Shown piece by piece: positions 44,180 through 52,906 of a DNA stretch of 64,000 nt. The DNA lies in NCBI RefSeq assembly GCF_965248315.1, contig NZ_CBDFIX010000002.1, positions 434,001-498,000 of the forward strand. The letters are read 5' to 3'. Within the stretch, counting starts at the first letter, position 1. Every line of letters starts with the position of its first letter. A model generated the notes under the pieces. The model worked only from the letters and a program-made list of their open reading frames with translations, did not search any database and was not told the origin of the DNA. The stretch is from Ulvibacterium sp965248315. Lineage in GTDB: Bacteria > Bacteroidota > Bacteroidia > Flavobacteriales > Flavobacteriaceae. Both the position numbers and the translations under genes were made by a program.

Positions 44180-46591
44180 TTAAAAGCGATACCCAAGGCC
44201 TAGAACAAAGTTTATACCGGGAGCACTTATTCCCGAGGAATAGGAGCGGTATCGCTGGTCGGTCAAGTTTTCCAAGTTTAGGGAAGCCTTTATGGCATCG
44301 GATACGGAAAACTGAGAACGAAAATTTAAAGTATACCAGGAAGGTGAAAACGGATTTCCATCGGAATCCGCTGCATAGATATAGGCTTTATTACGTTCAG
44401 ATGGAGCTAGGTCTTCAAAGGCAATTTCTCCATTGTAGTTTAAAAAAAGGTCTGTACGCAATCTTTGGTTTTTCCAAATAACATGAAAATCGCCAAATGT
44501 TGGTGCCACATGCCGGGCGGGTGAATCCGTGCCATCCGCTTCTTCTTCTATCCCTTCCGTTATTGTGAGATTTGACATGATGGACCAATGGTCCGACAAA
44601 AATGCCTCTAGCCCCAATTCAAATCCATAAACATAGGCCTTGGCCGCGTTCTGTATTGCCTGGACATTGCTTAGTTCCCCGTTATAGGTTATCTGGGATT
44701 GTCCATTAAATTGGTAATCCCTTCGTACCAAGGCATCTACTAGATACGTATAAAAAGTAGCTCCTTTTAGAACTACCTTATCATCAAAATTCTTTTGTAT
44801 CCCCAGTTCGGTATTGTAGGCATACTCCGGTTCCAAATCAGGATTAGGAACTACCACAGATCCAGGTTCGGAGTCAAATACTTTTCCTACGTCATCAATA
44901 TTGGGGGCCCTAAAACCTGTTGATCCGTTCCAGGTTATCTGTAGATTGGCCCTTGGAAACCAGCTAAAGCCCAGACTTCCGGTAAGGGCACCGGTACTTA
45001 AATCTGCCGTATCAAAGGGAAATTGGTAAAAGGTCTTGTCAAAAACGGCATCTACCCATACATGGCTATATCGTAGTCCAGAGAGTAAGGTAAAGTTTGG
45101 TTTGGCCTTATACTCCCCGTTGATATATCCCGCGGCGGTCTGCCAAGTAGATCCATCCGGATAGCGGGAGGCCGCATTGGATAGTGTATTCGTATCAATA
45201 TTCCTTTGGCTGCCATCGGAATTCACTTTATTAAAGATATACCCTGCACCATAGTAAAGCCTTAGGTCTCCAATTTTCTTGTTCTCAAAATCGATATTGG
45301 CCGATATTGCATCTACGCTTTCCTTTGTTGTGAATCGAATGGGTTCTTCAAAGTCCCTATTATTTCTACTTTCCTCAAAACGCTGATAGGCAGCGGTTAT
45401 TTTTAGTCCATCATAGAACTTATTCTGTCCTTTTTTGTCGATTTGTAAATTCCCCATGAACCACTTTTGTGGGCCATAGAACCACTCCGCCGATTGAAAT
45501 TCGTTTCCACTGTTTCCTGGACGTATCAAGCGATCATATCTTGCATAATCCGAGGTTTCGGAATAATGAAGCCCTAAGTTGTAGTCCCATATTTTATTGG
45601 GTCTAAAGGCAATTTTCTGCATCAGGTTAATTTGATTATACCCTGTCGATATCTGTTCCCTAGGATTTTGATTGGCGACTACCCTGTCCTCACCATTGCG
45701 TGTAGTTACGTAACTCCGCCTTAAATAAGAATCTGGGCCGTGGGAACCCATTTGTAGATTTCCAAAGTCATTAAAGGAAGTACTTGTTAAGAAGGCCCAC
45801 TTCTGTTTTCCAAAAGTTATGTCCGCATGAAAGGTATTTTCCAAATTGGCAGAAGAAAATCGGTAATAGGCGTTTCCCGAAAGAGAAGTACTGTCCGATT
45901 CCCCAAAAACCGGTTTCTTGGTATAAAAGTTCATGACCCCCCCTATGGCATCGCTACCATAAATTACCGATCCCGGACCAAATAGCACCTCCGTATTTTT
46001 TATATTGAACGGATCAATTGAAATAATGTTCTGAATATTGCCCCCCCTAAAAATGGCGTTGTTCATTCGTACCCCATCCACCGAAAGCAATAATCTATTC
46101 GTAGCAAAACCCCGTATCATTGGACTACCCCCGCCCAACTGGCTCTTCTGTACAAAAATTTTTCCACTGTTTTGTAAAAGATCTGCTGAAGTTTGTGGAT
46201 TTACTTGGGCGATTTGTCTAGAATTTATGGAGACTATTTTTTGGGGAACGTCTTTTTTCTGCTGTTCCCATTTGGAAATGGACATGACCACTTCGTCCAA
46301 TTGTTCCGCCCTAATGGTTAGATAAACTCTGCCTCCTCGTCTTAAAATTTGCGCCTTAGTAACCTTCCTTACCTCATAGCTTAAATGTTTAAAGGTGATA
46401 CGCTCGTGCCGATCAAAAATAGTAAGGTCGCACTTCCCGTTATTGTCGGACAGCGCGGTCTTGGATTTGTCCAAGTTATAAACAGCAACATTCAGAACGG
46501 GTCCCCTAGTATCCATATCCAAAATGCTGATTTCTTGAGCGGATATAAAACAGGATAGCAAAAGACTACATATGAAGGTTATTCTTTGCAT
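44180..46591 (-). CDS. TonB-dependent receptor, haem/siderophore-type layout
   Basis: About 803 aa from the ATG at 46591 (signal MQRITFICSLLLSCFISAQ); an upstream ATG at 46609 overlaps recO by 17 bp. A short carboxypeptidase-like domain (~20-95) precedes the plug (~105-225: SADLLQNSGKIFVQKSQLGGGSPMIRGFATNRLLLSVDGVRMNNAIFRGG). The plug and barrel (GFRAPNIDDVGKVFDSEPGSVVVPNPDLEPEYAYNTELG) match the haemoglobin/transferrin/lactoferrin receptor group. It ends FVLGLGYRF. The stop of recO lies 1 bp before its start, so the pair may be coupled. Iron or haem uptake is plausible but unproven. Confidence 0.88.
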   Translation of the reverse strand: MQRITFICSLLLSCFISAQEISILDMDTRGPVLNVAVYNLDKSKTALSDNNGKCDLTIFDRHERITFKHLSYEVRKVTKAQILRRGGRVYLTIRAEQLDEVVMSISKWEQQKKDVPQKIVSINSRQIAQVNPQTSADLLQNSGKIFVQKSQLGGGSPMIRGFATNRLLLSVDGVRMNNAIFRGGNIQNIISIDPFNIKNTEVLFGPGSVIYGSDAIGGVMNFYTKKPVFGESDSTSLSGNAYYRFSSANLENTFHADITFGKQKWAFLTSTSFNDFGNLQMGSHGPDSYLRRSYVTTRNGEDRVVANQNPREQISTGYNQINLMQKIAFRPNKIWDYNLGLHYSETSDYARYDRLIRPGNSGNEFQSAEWFYGPQKWFMGNLQIDKKGQNKFYDGLKITAAYQRFEESRNNRDFEEPIRFTTKESVDAISANIDFENKKIGDLRLYYGAGYIFNKVNSDGSQRNIDTNTLSNAASRYPDGSTWQTAAGYINGEYKAKPNFTLLSGLRYSHVWVDAVFDKTFYQFPFDTADLSTGALTGSLGFSWFPRANLQITWNGSTGFRAPNIDDVGKVFDSEPGSVVVPNPDLEPEYAYNTELGIQKNFDDKVVLKGATFYTYLVDALVRRDYQFNGQSQITYNGELSNVQAIQNAAKAYVYGFELGLEAFLSDHWSIMSNLTITEGIEEEADGTDSPARHVAPTFGDFHVIWKNQRLRTDLFLNYNGEIAFEDLAPSERNKAYIYAADSDGNPFSPSWYTLNFRSQFSVSDAIKASLNLENLTDQRYRSYSSGISAPGINFVLGLGYRF

Positions 46592-46592
46592 A

Positions 46593-47312
46593 CTAGCGGA
46601 ATACTTCATTTAGAACGGCAAGCGATTTGGGCCTTCGAAACCCCTGTAAATGTAATTCATAATACAGGACAAGGGATTTTAGGAGTTCTTGTCGGTCGGT
46701 TTTGTTCATTTTGATCGTATGTATCCCATCAAAATTTATGCCCAAAAACTGTTTGAAGTACTCCAAATTTTTGTCTGTCAAATTGGGGTGAAGCAATGGC
46801 ATTTTTGTAAACTCCCCTTCCAGAAGATCAAAATAAGCCTCATGGGCATAAGATGTATCAGGATAGAAGCCTAAATATTTCGTCAAATCCAATAAAAAAA
46901 ATAGATGAAAGTTGAAGATTTCCTGATGCGTATCCAACCACTGCATGGAAGCTTCCAAAAAATGAAAAAGTCCTTTATTAGGTTCTTCCTCATAGATACT
47001 GTTCCCCAGCATTTCCGCTAAGAAAAGGGTCATGGAATTCTTGGCAATATCCGTATGTAATGTTTGGTATGGGTAATAAACCTTGACTTCTCGAATGCTT
47101 TCCAGGGTTCCTTTGTTCTTATGGTTGGCCACCAATTCCAATTGGGTCAAAGGCTGAAAATAGGCGGATTTCAATTTCCCCTTTTTGGATGCCAGCACTC
47201 CTTTTAGCAAATAGGATTTTATCCCATCTGACAGGGTATAGGCCTTGACAATCAAGCTAGTATCTCCATATTTAATGGAAGATAAAACTATGGCCTTGGT
47301 GGTTACTTGCAT
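46593..47312 (-). CDS. recO: DNA repair protein RecO
   Basis: 239 aa. N-terminal OB-fold (TTKAIVLSSIKYGDTSLIVKAYTLSDGIKSYLLKGVL), then the helical domain with AKNSMTLFLAEMLGNSIYEEEPNKGLFHFLEASMQWLD. RecO loads RecA in the RecFOR gap-repair pathway. The N-terminal zinc cysteines of some RecO proteins are absent, as is common in Bacteroidota. A TATCTTTA -7-like element is at 47340-47333. The TonB receptor follows directly. Confidence 0.92.
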   Translation of the reverse strand: MQVTTKAIVLSSIKYGDTSLIVKAYTLSDGIKSYLLKGVLASKKGKLKSAYFQPLTQLELVANHKNKGTLESIREVKVYYPYQTLHTDIAKNSMTLFLAEMLGNSIYEEEPNKGLFHFLEASMQWLDTHQEIFNFHLFFLLDLTKYLGFYPDTSYAHEAYFDLLEGEFTKMPLLHPNLTDKNLEYFKQFLGINFDGIHTIKMNKTDRQELLKSLVLYYELHLQGFRRPKSLAVLNEVFR

Positions 47313-47377
47313 CGGTTTTGGTTAGGTTACGGTAAAGATAATCGGAAAAAAAATGAAGTTCGATAAATATAAATATA

Positions 47378-47415
47378 TAAGACCTGTCAGATTTTTGGAA
47401 ACCTGGCAGGTCTTA
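47378..47415 (-). terminator. Hairpin downstream of gdhA
   Basis: Arms TAAGACCTGTCAG and CTGGCAGGTCTTA (one wobble) around a 12-nt loop, 29 bp past the gdhA stop. It lacks a clean T run (TATATATTTATA follows), so termination may be inefficient. Confidence 0.6.
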
Positions 47416-47444
47416 TTTCGATTTCGAACGTCTAGCCGTTTACC

Positions 47445-48788
47445 TTAAATCACTCCCTGGGCCAACATGGCATCGGCAACTTTTACAAAGCCGGCAATAT
47501 TTGCTCCTTTTACATAGTTACAATAACCGTCCGCTTCTATACCATGCTCAATGCAGGAATCATGGATATCCTTCATTATCCCTTTTAACCTTTCGTCCAC
47601 CTCTTCCCGTGTCCAACTGATACGTAGGGAGTTTTGGGACATTTCCAATCCTGAAGTCGCTACGCCACCAGCGTTGGAGGCCTTACCAGGTGCAAATAGG
47701 ATTTTGGCATCCTGAAAGGTATGTACAGCTTCCAAAGTGGAAGGCATATTAGCCCCTTCTGCCACACAAATGCACCCATTTTCAATCAAAGTTGTAGCAT
47801 CTTCCCCGTTAAGCTCATTTTGCGTGGCACAAGGCAATGCAATATCGCAGGGCACTTCCCAAGGTGTTTTCCCTTTGTGATATTCAGCAGAGGGATATTG
47901 GTCCACATATTCGGAAATTCTTCCCCGTTTGTTGTTCTTCAGGTCCATTACAAAGGCTAATTTCTCCTCATCTATGCCCTCTTTATCATAGATATATCCA
48001 CCAGAATCCGAAAGCGTAACCACTTTACCTCCTAGCTGTAATGTTTTTTCCGCGGCATACTGGGCCACATTACCGGAGCCGGAGATGACCACCGTCTTCC
48101 CATCAATATCATCATTTTTGGTAAGCAACATATCCTGCGCAAAATATACCGTTCCATAACCCGTTGCCTCAGGGCGTATTTTTGATCCTCCCCAAGATAA
48201 CCCCTTTCCAGTCAGCACCCCGGTAAACTCGTTTTGAATTCTTTTGTACATCCCAAAAAGAAATCCAATTTCACGAGCCCCAACGCCAATATCCCCGGCA
48301 GGGATATCCGTAAATGGACCTATATGCCTAAAGAGCTCCGCCATAAAGGCATGGCAAAACCGCATAACCTCATCATCCGATTTACCTTTGGGGTCAAAAT
48401 CAGACCCTCCTTTTCCACCTCCCATGGGCAAGGTGGTAAGACTATTTTTGAAGACCTGTTCAAAAGCCAAAAACTTTAGAATACTGGCATTTACCGTGGG
48501 ATGAAAACGAAGTCCCCCTTTATATGGCCCTATGGCCGAATTCATTTGTATGCGGTATCCTCGGTTAACATGTATTTCCCCATCATCGTCCACCCAAGCA
48601 ACCCGAAAAGAAATCAAACGCTCAGGTTCTACCATACGCAACAAAATGTTCTTTCCGTTATATATCTCATTATCCGCTATATATGGAATAACTGTATCAG
48701 CAACTTCCTGTACCGCTTGTAGGAATTCCGGCTCATGACCATTCCGGGATCTCACCTCGTCCATAAAGGCTTTTATTTTTTCTTTCAT
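47445..48788 (-). CDS. gdhA: NADP-type glutamate dehydrogenase
   Basis: 447 aa. It opens MKEKIKAFMDEVRSRNGHEPEFLQAVQEVADTVIPYI, then RVAWVDDDGEIHVNRGYRIQMNSAIGPYKGGLRFHPTVN and the GDH active-site signature LPMGGGKGGSDFDPKGKS. The Rossmann motif is VVISGSGNVAQYAAE. It assimilates ammonia to glutamate using NADPH. A 7-bp inverted repeat (AAATTAT/ATAATTT, 48836-48858) lies 48 bp upstream of the start and may be a regulatory site. It is a single-gene unit. Confidence 0.97.
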   Translation of the reverse strand: MKEKIKAFMDEVRSRNGHEPEFLQAVQEVADTVIPYIADNEIYNGKNILLRMVEPERLISFRVAWVDDDGEIHVNRGYRIQMNSAIGPYKGGLRFHPTVNASILKFLAFEQVFKNSLTTLPMGGGKGGSDFDPKGKSDDEVMRFCHAFMAELFRHIGPFTDIPAGDIGVGAREIGFLFGMYKRIQNEFTGVLTGKGLSWGGSKIRPEATGYGTVYFAQDMLLTKNDDIDGKTVVISGSGNVAQYAAEKTLQLGGKVVTLSDSGGYIYDKEGIDEEKLAFVMDLKNNKRGRISEYVDQYPSAEYHKGKTPWEVPCDIALPCATQNELNGEDATTLIENGCICVAEGANMPSTLEAVHTFQDAKILFAPGKASNAGGVATSGLEMSQNSLRISWTREEVDERLKGIMKDIHDSCIEHGIEADGYCNYVKGANIAGFVKVADAMLAQGVI

Positions 48789-48835
48789 AAACTTATATGT
48801 TCACAGATTATTGATGAAAATAAAATTACTGGGCG

Positions 48836-48858
48836 AAATTATGATATTTCGATAATTT
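48836..48858. promoter_or_regulatory. Inverted repeat upstream of gdhA
   Basis: Arms AAATTAT (48836-48842) and ATAATTT (48852-48858) with a 9-bp spacer, in the gdhA promoter region. It could bind a nitrogen or carbon regulator, but its A/T-richness makes chance likely. Confidence 0.35.
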
Positions 48859-49015
48859 AAACCTTCTTTTTTCTAAAATTTGATAATTTATTTACCTCAT
48901 ATCACTTTCTTGCTAACTTTCCCACTCGCCATTAAGTGAGCACAATGTGGGTATTTTGTACCCCTTTTTTAAGGGAAATTTAGTCCCCTTCCTATTTACG
49001 AGAAAAAATAGAGCG

Positions 49016-50173
49016 TTACTGGACTATAGCTTGCTGCAAATCTGCAATCAAATCGTCGACATCCTCAATACCTACGCTTAACCGGATCAAAGCATCCACA
49101 ACCCCACTTTTCTCCCGTTCTTCCTTGGGGATACTGGCATGGGTCATACTTGCTGGGTGACCGGCCAAACTTTCTACCCCTCCCAAAGATTCGGCCAATG
49201 TAAATACTTGAAGTCTTTCCACTATCTTAATGGCATCGGCATAATTGCTTCCTTTGGTCACAAAGGATACCATTCCGCCAAAATCCTTCATCTGGTTCTT
49301 GGCAATTTCGTGGTTGGGATGATCCACAAAACCAGGCCAATATACTTTTTCAATTTTAGGATGATCTTTTAAAAATTCTGCAATCGCCCTACCATTCTCA
49401 CAATGGCGTTGCATACGCACGTGTAAAGTTTTTATCCCCCTAAGTACCAAAAAACTGTCCATAGGTCCGCAAACGGCACCACTGGCATTTTGAAGAAAAT
49501 AGAGTCTATCCGCCAATTCCTTTTCCTTGACCACCAAGGCACCTACCACAACATCACTATGACCTCCCAGGTACTTAGTTGCCGAGTGCATAACGATATC
49601 TGCACCGAGATCTAGAGGTTGTTGTAGATAAGGTGTAGCAAAAGTATTATCTACAGCCAGCAAAAGGCCATGTTTTTTGGCCAAAAGGGAAACCGCTTTT
49701 ATATCAATAACATTCATCATTGGGTTGGTCGGGGTCTCCACCCAAATAAGCTTCGTCCTATCGTTGATATATTGTTCAATCGTGTTGGCATCTTGCATCC
49801 CTATAAAATGAAACGTAATACCGTACTTTTCAAAAACTTGCTTGAACAAACGGTAACTTCCCCCATAGAGGTCATTTGTGGAAACTACCTCGTCCCCAGG
49901 GTTTAATAATTTAATGACGGCATCCATAGCCGACAGTCCACTTGCAAAGGCCAATCCATATTTTCCATTTTCTATACTCGCCAAGGAATTCTCCAATGCG
50001 GTCCGAGTGGGGTTGGCACTACGGGAATACTCATAGCCTTGATGCCCTCCCGGAGTGGTCTGCGCATAGGTTGAGGTTTGATATATAGGAGGCATTACGG
50101 CGCCATAGGCCTTGTCCGGTTCTTGCCCTCCATGAATGGTCTTACTATTGAACTTTAATTTTTTTTCGCTCAT
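49016..50173 (-). CDS. Cystathionine gamma-synthase/lyase-type PLP enzyme
   Basis: 385 aa. PLP-lysine K200 in HSATKYLGGHSD, D175 in LLAVDNTFATPYLQQP, and the Cys/Met metabolism signature. Sequence features (NGKYGLAFASGLSAMDAVI, ESLGGVESLAGHPASMTH) are shared by cystathionine gamma-synthase and gamma-lyase. Either would make or break the C-S bond of cystathionine in methionine/cysteine metabolism. The choice cannot be made by eye; context gives no help. The promoter (TTG, 20 bp, TACATTTG) is well formed. Confidence 0.93.
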   Translation of the reverse strand: MSEKKLKFNSKTIHGGQEPDKAYGAVMPPIYQTSTYAQTTPGGHQGYEYSRSANPTRTALENSLASIENGKYGLAFASGLSAMDAVIKLLNPGDEVVSTNDLYGGSYRLFKQVFEKYGITFHFIGMQDANTIEQYINDRTKLIWVETPTNPMMNVIDIKAVSLLAKKHGLLLAVDNTFATPYLQQPLDLGADIVMHSATKYLGGHSDVVVGALVVKEKELADRLYFLQNASGAVCGPMDSFLVLRGIKTLHVRMQRHCENGRAIAEFLKDHPKIEKVYWPGFVDHPNHEIAKNQMKDFGGMVSFVTKGSNYADAIKIVERLQVFTLAESLGGVESLAGHPASMTHASIPKEEREKSGVVDALIRLSVGIEDVDDLIADLQQAIVQ

Positions 50174-50191
50174 ATTATATAATTATCGGTG

Positions 50192-50222
50192 CAAATGTAT
50201 CGTTATCTTTGGAAGCATACAA
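50192..50222 (-). promoter_or_regulatory. Bacteroidota-type promoter of the cystathionine enzyme gene
   Basis: On the minus strand TTG (50222-50220), a 20-bp spacer and TACATTTG (50199-50192), matching TTG-N19/20-TAnnTTTG. The -7 box ends 18 bp before the start codon. Confidence 0.75.
50204..50211 (+). promoter_or_regulatory. -7 element TATCTTTG of the DUF3298-like lipoprotein gene
   Basis: A TAnnTTTG box on the plus strand, 43 bp before the start codon of the lipoprotein gene and overlapping the divergent promoter above. No convincing TTG lies 19-20 bp upstream, so support is partial. Confidence 0.5.
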
Positions 50223-50254
50223 TTACACCCCAAACATTGAAACGATAACATTAC

Positions 50255-50998
50255 ATGAGACCTATATTTAGCTTTATCTGCCTATTTGTATTGCTTGTAA
50301 GTTGTAAAAATCAGGATAAACTAACATTTGAACCCTTTATTTTACATGGTGATGCATGTGCGGACTGCCCCGAAGTATCCGTTTCTTACCCAAAGGCCTT
50401 GGAAAATACCAAATTGGCATCTACCATCAATACAGCTTTGGAAGAGGAAACTATTTCCATTCTAAATTTTGATGAGGACATAGCGGCATCTACTCCTGAA
50501 GAGGCCATCAAATCCTTTAAAAATGGCTACCTAGAGCTTAAAAGACTCTACTCTGATGAAACCATAGGTTGGGAAGCCAAAATCGAGGGCAATGTGATTT
50601 ATGAAGATAATGTCCTTTTAACCGTGGAACTTGATTCTTATATATTCACGGGAGGTGCCCACGGTTATAGCTCAAAGCAGTTCTTGAATTTTGACAAAAC
50701 TAAAGGGAAAGAGCTTGAAAACCGGCAGCTTTTTATAAATCAAGATGAATTTGAACGTTTCGCGGAAATCAAATTCAGGGAGCAGGAAAAAATTCCTATG
50801 GACAAGTCTATCAACCATACCGGATTCATGTTCGAGAAGGATTCCTTCCATCTTCCGGAAAACATTGGCTTCACCGAGAAAGGCATACAACTACGTTATA
50901 ATCCGTATGAAGTTGCCTCATATGCAGATGGCCCATTGGAATTGACCCTTCCTTATGAGGAGGTAAAAAAATTCTTGGCTAGGAGAGGCAAGTCCTAA
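50255..50998 (+). CDS. DUF3298-like lipoprotein
   Basis: 247 aa. A lipoprotein signal (MRPIFSFICLFVLLVSC, Cys17), then a DUF4163-like N-terminal part (~50-150) and the DUF3298 C-terminal part: YIFTGGAHGYSSKQFLNFDKTKGKELENRQLFIN, followed by FTEKGIQLRYNPYEVASYADGPLELTLPYEEVKKFL. DUF3298 is related to the extracytoplasmic part of anti-sigma factors such as RsiV and to lysozyme-inhibitor-like folds. Here it is a free lipoprotein. Function unknown. Converges with the DinB gene (1 bp between stops). Confidence 0.82.
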   Translation: MRPIFSFICLFVLLVSCKNQDKLTFEPFILHGDACADCPEVSVSYPKALENTKLASTINTALEEETISILNFDEDIAASTPEEAIKSFKNGYLELKRLYSDETIGWEAKIEGNVIYEDNVLLTVELDSYIFTGGAHGYSSKQFLNFDKTKGKELENRQLFINQDEFERFAEIKFREQEKIPMDKSINHTGFMFEKDSFHLPENIGFTEKGIQLRYNPYEVASYADGPLELTLPYEEVKKFLARRGKS

Positions 50999-50999
50999 T

Positions 51000-51461
51000 T
51001 CAATTTACCAGGGCTTTTCGCAATGAAAGGATAGCACCAAGATGTAATCCTTCATGAAAGACATTAAAAGCGACAGCATCGGCCACTTCCCTTAAGGTTA
51101 CTTTTGCACTGGTGGTATATTCGTTAAACTCTTTAAAGATTCCTTTGTTAAAGTCCTCTTCCGTCCGCTCTATTGTGGAGAGCAAAAAGGAGGCTATCAT
51201 TTTAATCTCCTCGTCGGTTGTGGTACCATCGGGTATGGTTCCTTTTCTGAATTTGTCCACGAGTTCCTGCGGAACAAGCATGGGCCTATTGCTTAAGTTA
51301 TATACCAATAACTGCTGGGTGACCGCTACGTGGGCAATGTTCCACCAAATGTTGTTCCGATAACCCTTTGGAATCTTTAGCAAGATGTCCCTTGGTGTAT
51401 TTTCCAAAATGTTGAGTAGGTTTTTTCGATTTTGCAAGGTGATATTGAATAGTTTCTCCAA
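51000..51461 (-). CDS. DinB-like family protein
   Basis: 153 aa, cytoplasmic. It fits the DinB/DUF664 four-helix bundle: RNNIWWNIAHVAVTQQLLVYNL with a metal-binding His (H44) and the C-terminal FNVFHEGLHLGAILSLRKAL with the His pair. Probably a metal-dependent enzyme; activity unknown. It is distinct from the secreted DinB protein at 17.1-17.7 kb. Diverges from the arsR-type gene. Confidence 0.88.
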   Translation of the reverse strand: MEKLFNITLQNRKNLLNILENTPRDILLKIPKGYRNNIWWNIAHVAVTQQLLVYNLSNRPMLVPQELVDKFRKGTIPDGTTTDEEIKMIASFLLSTIERTEEDFNKGIFKEFNEYTTSAKVTLREVADAVAFNVFHEGLHLGAILSLRKALVN

Positions 51462-51498
51462 AATATGAGGTTTTAAAAGAATTGATTCGAAAAAATTA

Positions 51499-51540
51499 AC
51501 ATATCTATTATTCTAGATATATAAATATGTCGTATCTTTG
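51499..51540 (+). promoter_or_regulatory. Palindromes and -7 element upstream of the ArsR-type gene
   Basis: Two overlapping inverted repeats: ATATCTA-N6-TAGATAT (51501-51520) and ACATAT-N20-ATATGT (51499-51530). Then TATCTTTG (51533-51540), a TAnnTTTG -7 box whose end is 4 bp before the ATG. An upstream TTG at the right spacing is missing, so the -33 is weak. The geometry fits autoregulation and a leaderless message. Confidence 0.6.
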
Positions 51541-51544
51541 TCCC

Positions 51545-51847
51545 ATGGACATCGTCGAAATTAGTAAAGTATTATCAAACGAGACCCGGGTGAACATCTT
51601 AAAATGGCTGAAAGATCCAGAATCGAATTTTCCGCCACACCAAGATATCGATCATTTTGACGATGGTGTTTGCGTTGGTTTCATTCAGGACAAAACAGGA
51701 TTATCACAATCCACCACCTCAACATATCTTACGTCTATGCAAAATGCGGATTTAATTATCCCAACAAGACATGGAAAATGGACCTATTATAGAAGAAATG
51801 AAAAAGTAATCGAAGCCTATATCTGCACTTTAAGTAAAGAACTTTAG
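51545..51847 (+). CDS. ArsR-family winged-helix repressor
   Basis: 100 aa from the ATG at 51545 (MDIVEISKVLSNETRVNILKWL); the earlier ATG at 51527 lies upstream of the -7 box. The HTH of the family is seen in LSQSTTSTYLTSMQNADLIIPTRHGKWTYYRR, followed by the wing. No clear metal-binding Cys motif of the classical ArsR/SmtB type is present, apart from C37-type DDGVCVGF. It may sense another ligand. It precedes a small ORF and an aspartate/glutamate racemase, probable targets. Confidence 0.88.
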   Translation: MDIVEISKVLSNETRVNILKWLKDPESNFPPHQDIDHFDDGVCVGFIQDKTGLSQSTTSTYLTSMQNADLIIPTRHGKWTYYRRNEKVIEAYICTLSKEL

Positions 51848-51915
51848 TATTTTTTTAGAAACTCAAATCGATAATTAGCGAAATATAAATATGTTAAACC
51901 TTGGCAAGCAACAAC

Positions 51916-52056
51916 ATGAGAAATAAAATGGAATGCACGCTTCCTGATTACGACTATTATTCGGAGAAAAGAAGTGATAAAACAATTCGCCTTATTAAAA
52001 AATGGCTATTATCGGTAACCATTGATGGGGCCTTAGAAATGTCCAAAACAAAATAA
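51916..52056 (+). CDS. Small hypothetical ORF (46 aa)
   Basis: ATG at 51916, 46 codons, TAA at 52054-52056, 2 bp before the racemase start. The peptide is charged and soluble (MRNKMECTLPDYDYY ... RLIKKWLLSV). Its spacing to the racemase suggests the same transcript. It is not recognised. Confidence 0.5.
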   Translation: MRNKMECTLPDYDYYSEKRSDKTIRLIKKWLLSVTIDGALEMSKTK

Positions 52057-52058
52057 CT

Positions 52059-52757
52059 ATGAAAACAATAGGATTAATTGGGGGTATGAGTTGGGAATCC
52101 TCGAAGATATATTATGAGTATACCAATTCGATTGTCAAGGAACGTCTAGGGGGTTCCCATTCGGCAAAGAGCATTATGACCTCCGTTGATTTTTCGGAAA
52201 TCGAAGAACTTACCTTTCAGGGAAACTGGAATAAAATCGGTGATCTTATGGCCAATCATGCCGTTAAGCTGGAGAAGGCCGGTGCGGACATGACCTTACT
52301 TTGTACCAATACGATCCATTTGGTAAGCGACCGTATAACCCAGTCTACGGCCATTCCTTTTTTGCATATTGCCGATGCAGCCGGTGAGGTGATCCAGGCT
52401 ACAGGCCTAAAAAAGGTGGCTTTGTTAGGCACAAAGTTTACCATGGAAAAGGATTTCTATACCAAGATTTTACAGGATAAATACCATTTAAAGATAATCA
52501 TTCCATCTGAAGAGGAAAGGCAAATTGTCCATAACACTATTTACAACGAGCTGGTCAAGGGCAAATTTGCCGAGGCCTCAAAGCAGGTTTGTATCCAAAT
52601 CATTGAAGACCTCATTACAAAAGGAGCGGAAGGTGTTATCCTAGGCTGTACAGAATTACCTTTGTTGATTTCGGAATCTGACGTAGCAATCCCAACATTT
52701 AATACCACCCTAATCCATGCACAAAAAGCAGTGGATTTTGCGTTGGCGAATTCCTAG
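52059..52757 (+). CDS. Aspartate/glutamate racemase family protein
   Basis: 232 aa with the two-cysteine active site of the family: C82 (TLLCTNTIHLVS) and C197 (VILGCTELPLL), each in the expected context, and the N-terminal GLIGGMSWESSKIYYE. The reaction is racemisation of aspartate or glutamate, or of a related acid. Preceded by ArsR-type regulator and the 46-aa ORF. D-amino acid use for wall or signalling is possible. Confidence 0.9.
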   Translation: MKTIGLIGGMSWESSKIYYEYTNSIVKERLGGSHSAKSIMTSVDFSEIEELTFQGNWNKIGDLMANHAVKLEKAGADMTLLCTNTIHLVSDRITQSTAIPFLHIADAAGEVIQATGLKKVALLGTKFTMEKDFYTKILQDKYHLKIIIPSEEERQIVHNTIYNELVKGKFAEASKQVCIQIIEDLITKGAEGVILGCTELPLLISESDVAIPTFNTTLIHAQKAVDFALANS

Positions 52758-52906
52758 ATTACTATTGGAAGGTGTAGACTATCTTATTAGAAATTGGTTT
52801 CTTTGCAATCTATTGGACTTATAAGGTCAATTTGGATTTCTTTCAGCTTGATCTATCCATTGGATAGAGGTTCAAATCTATCATTTGTTAATCAAAAATG
52901 TATTCC

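Noticed and set aside
47378..47415. Considered as part of an insertion sequence end
   Set aside because: Only one copy seen, no transposase or target duplication nearby; it is a terminator-like hairpin.
48949..48970. Hairpin GGGTA/TACCC with T run on the plus strand
   Set aside because: No gene ends upstream on that strand, and the stem is short; chance in A/T-rich DNA.
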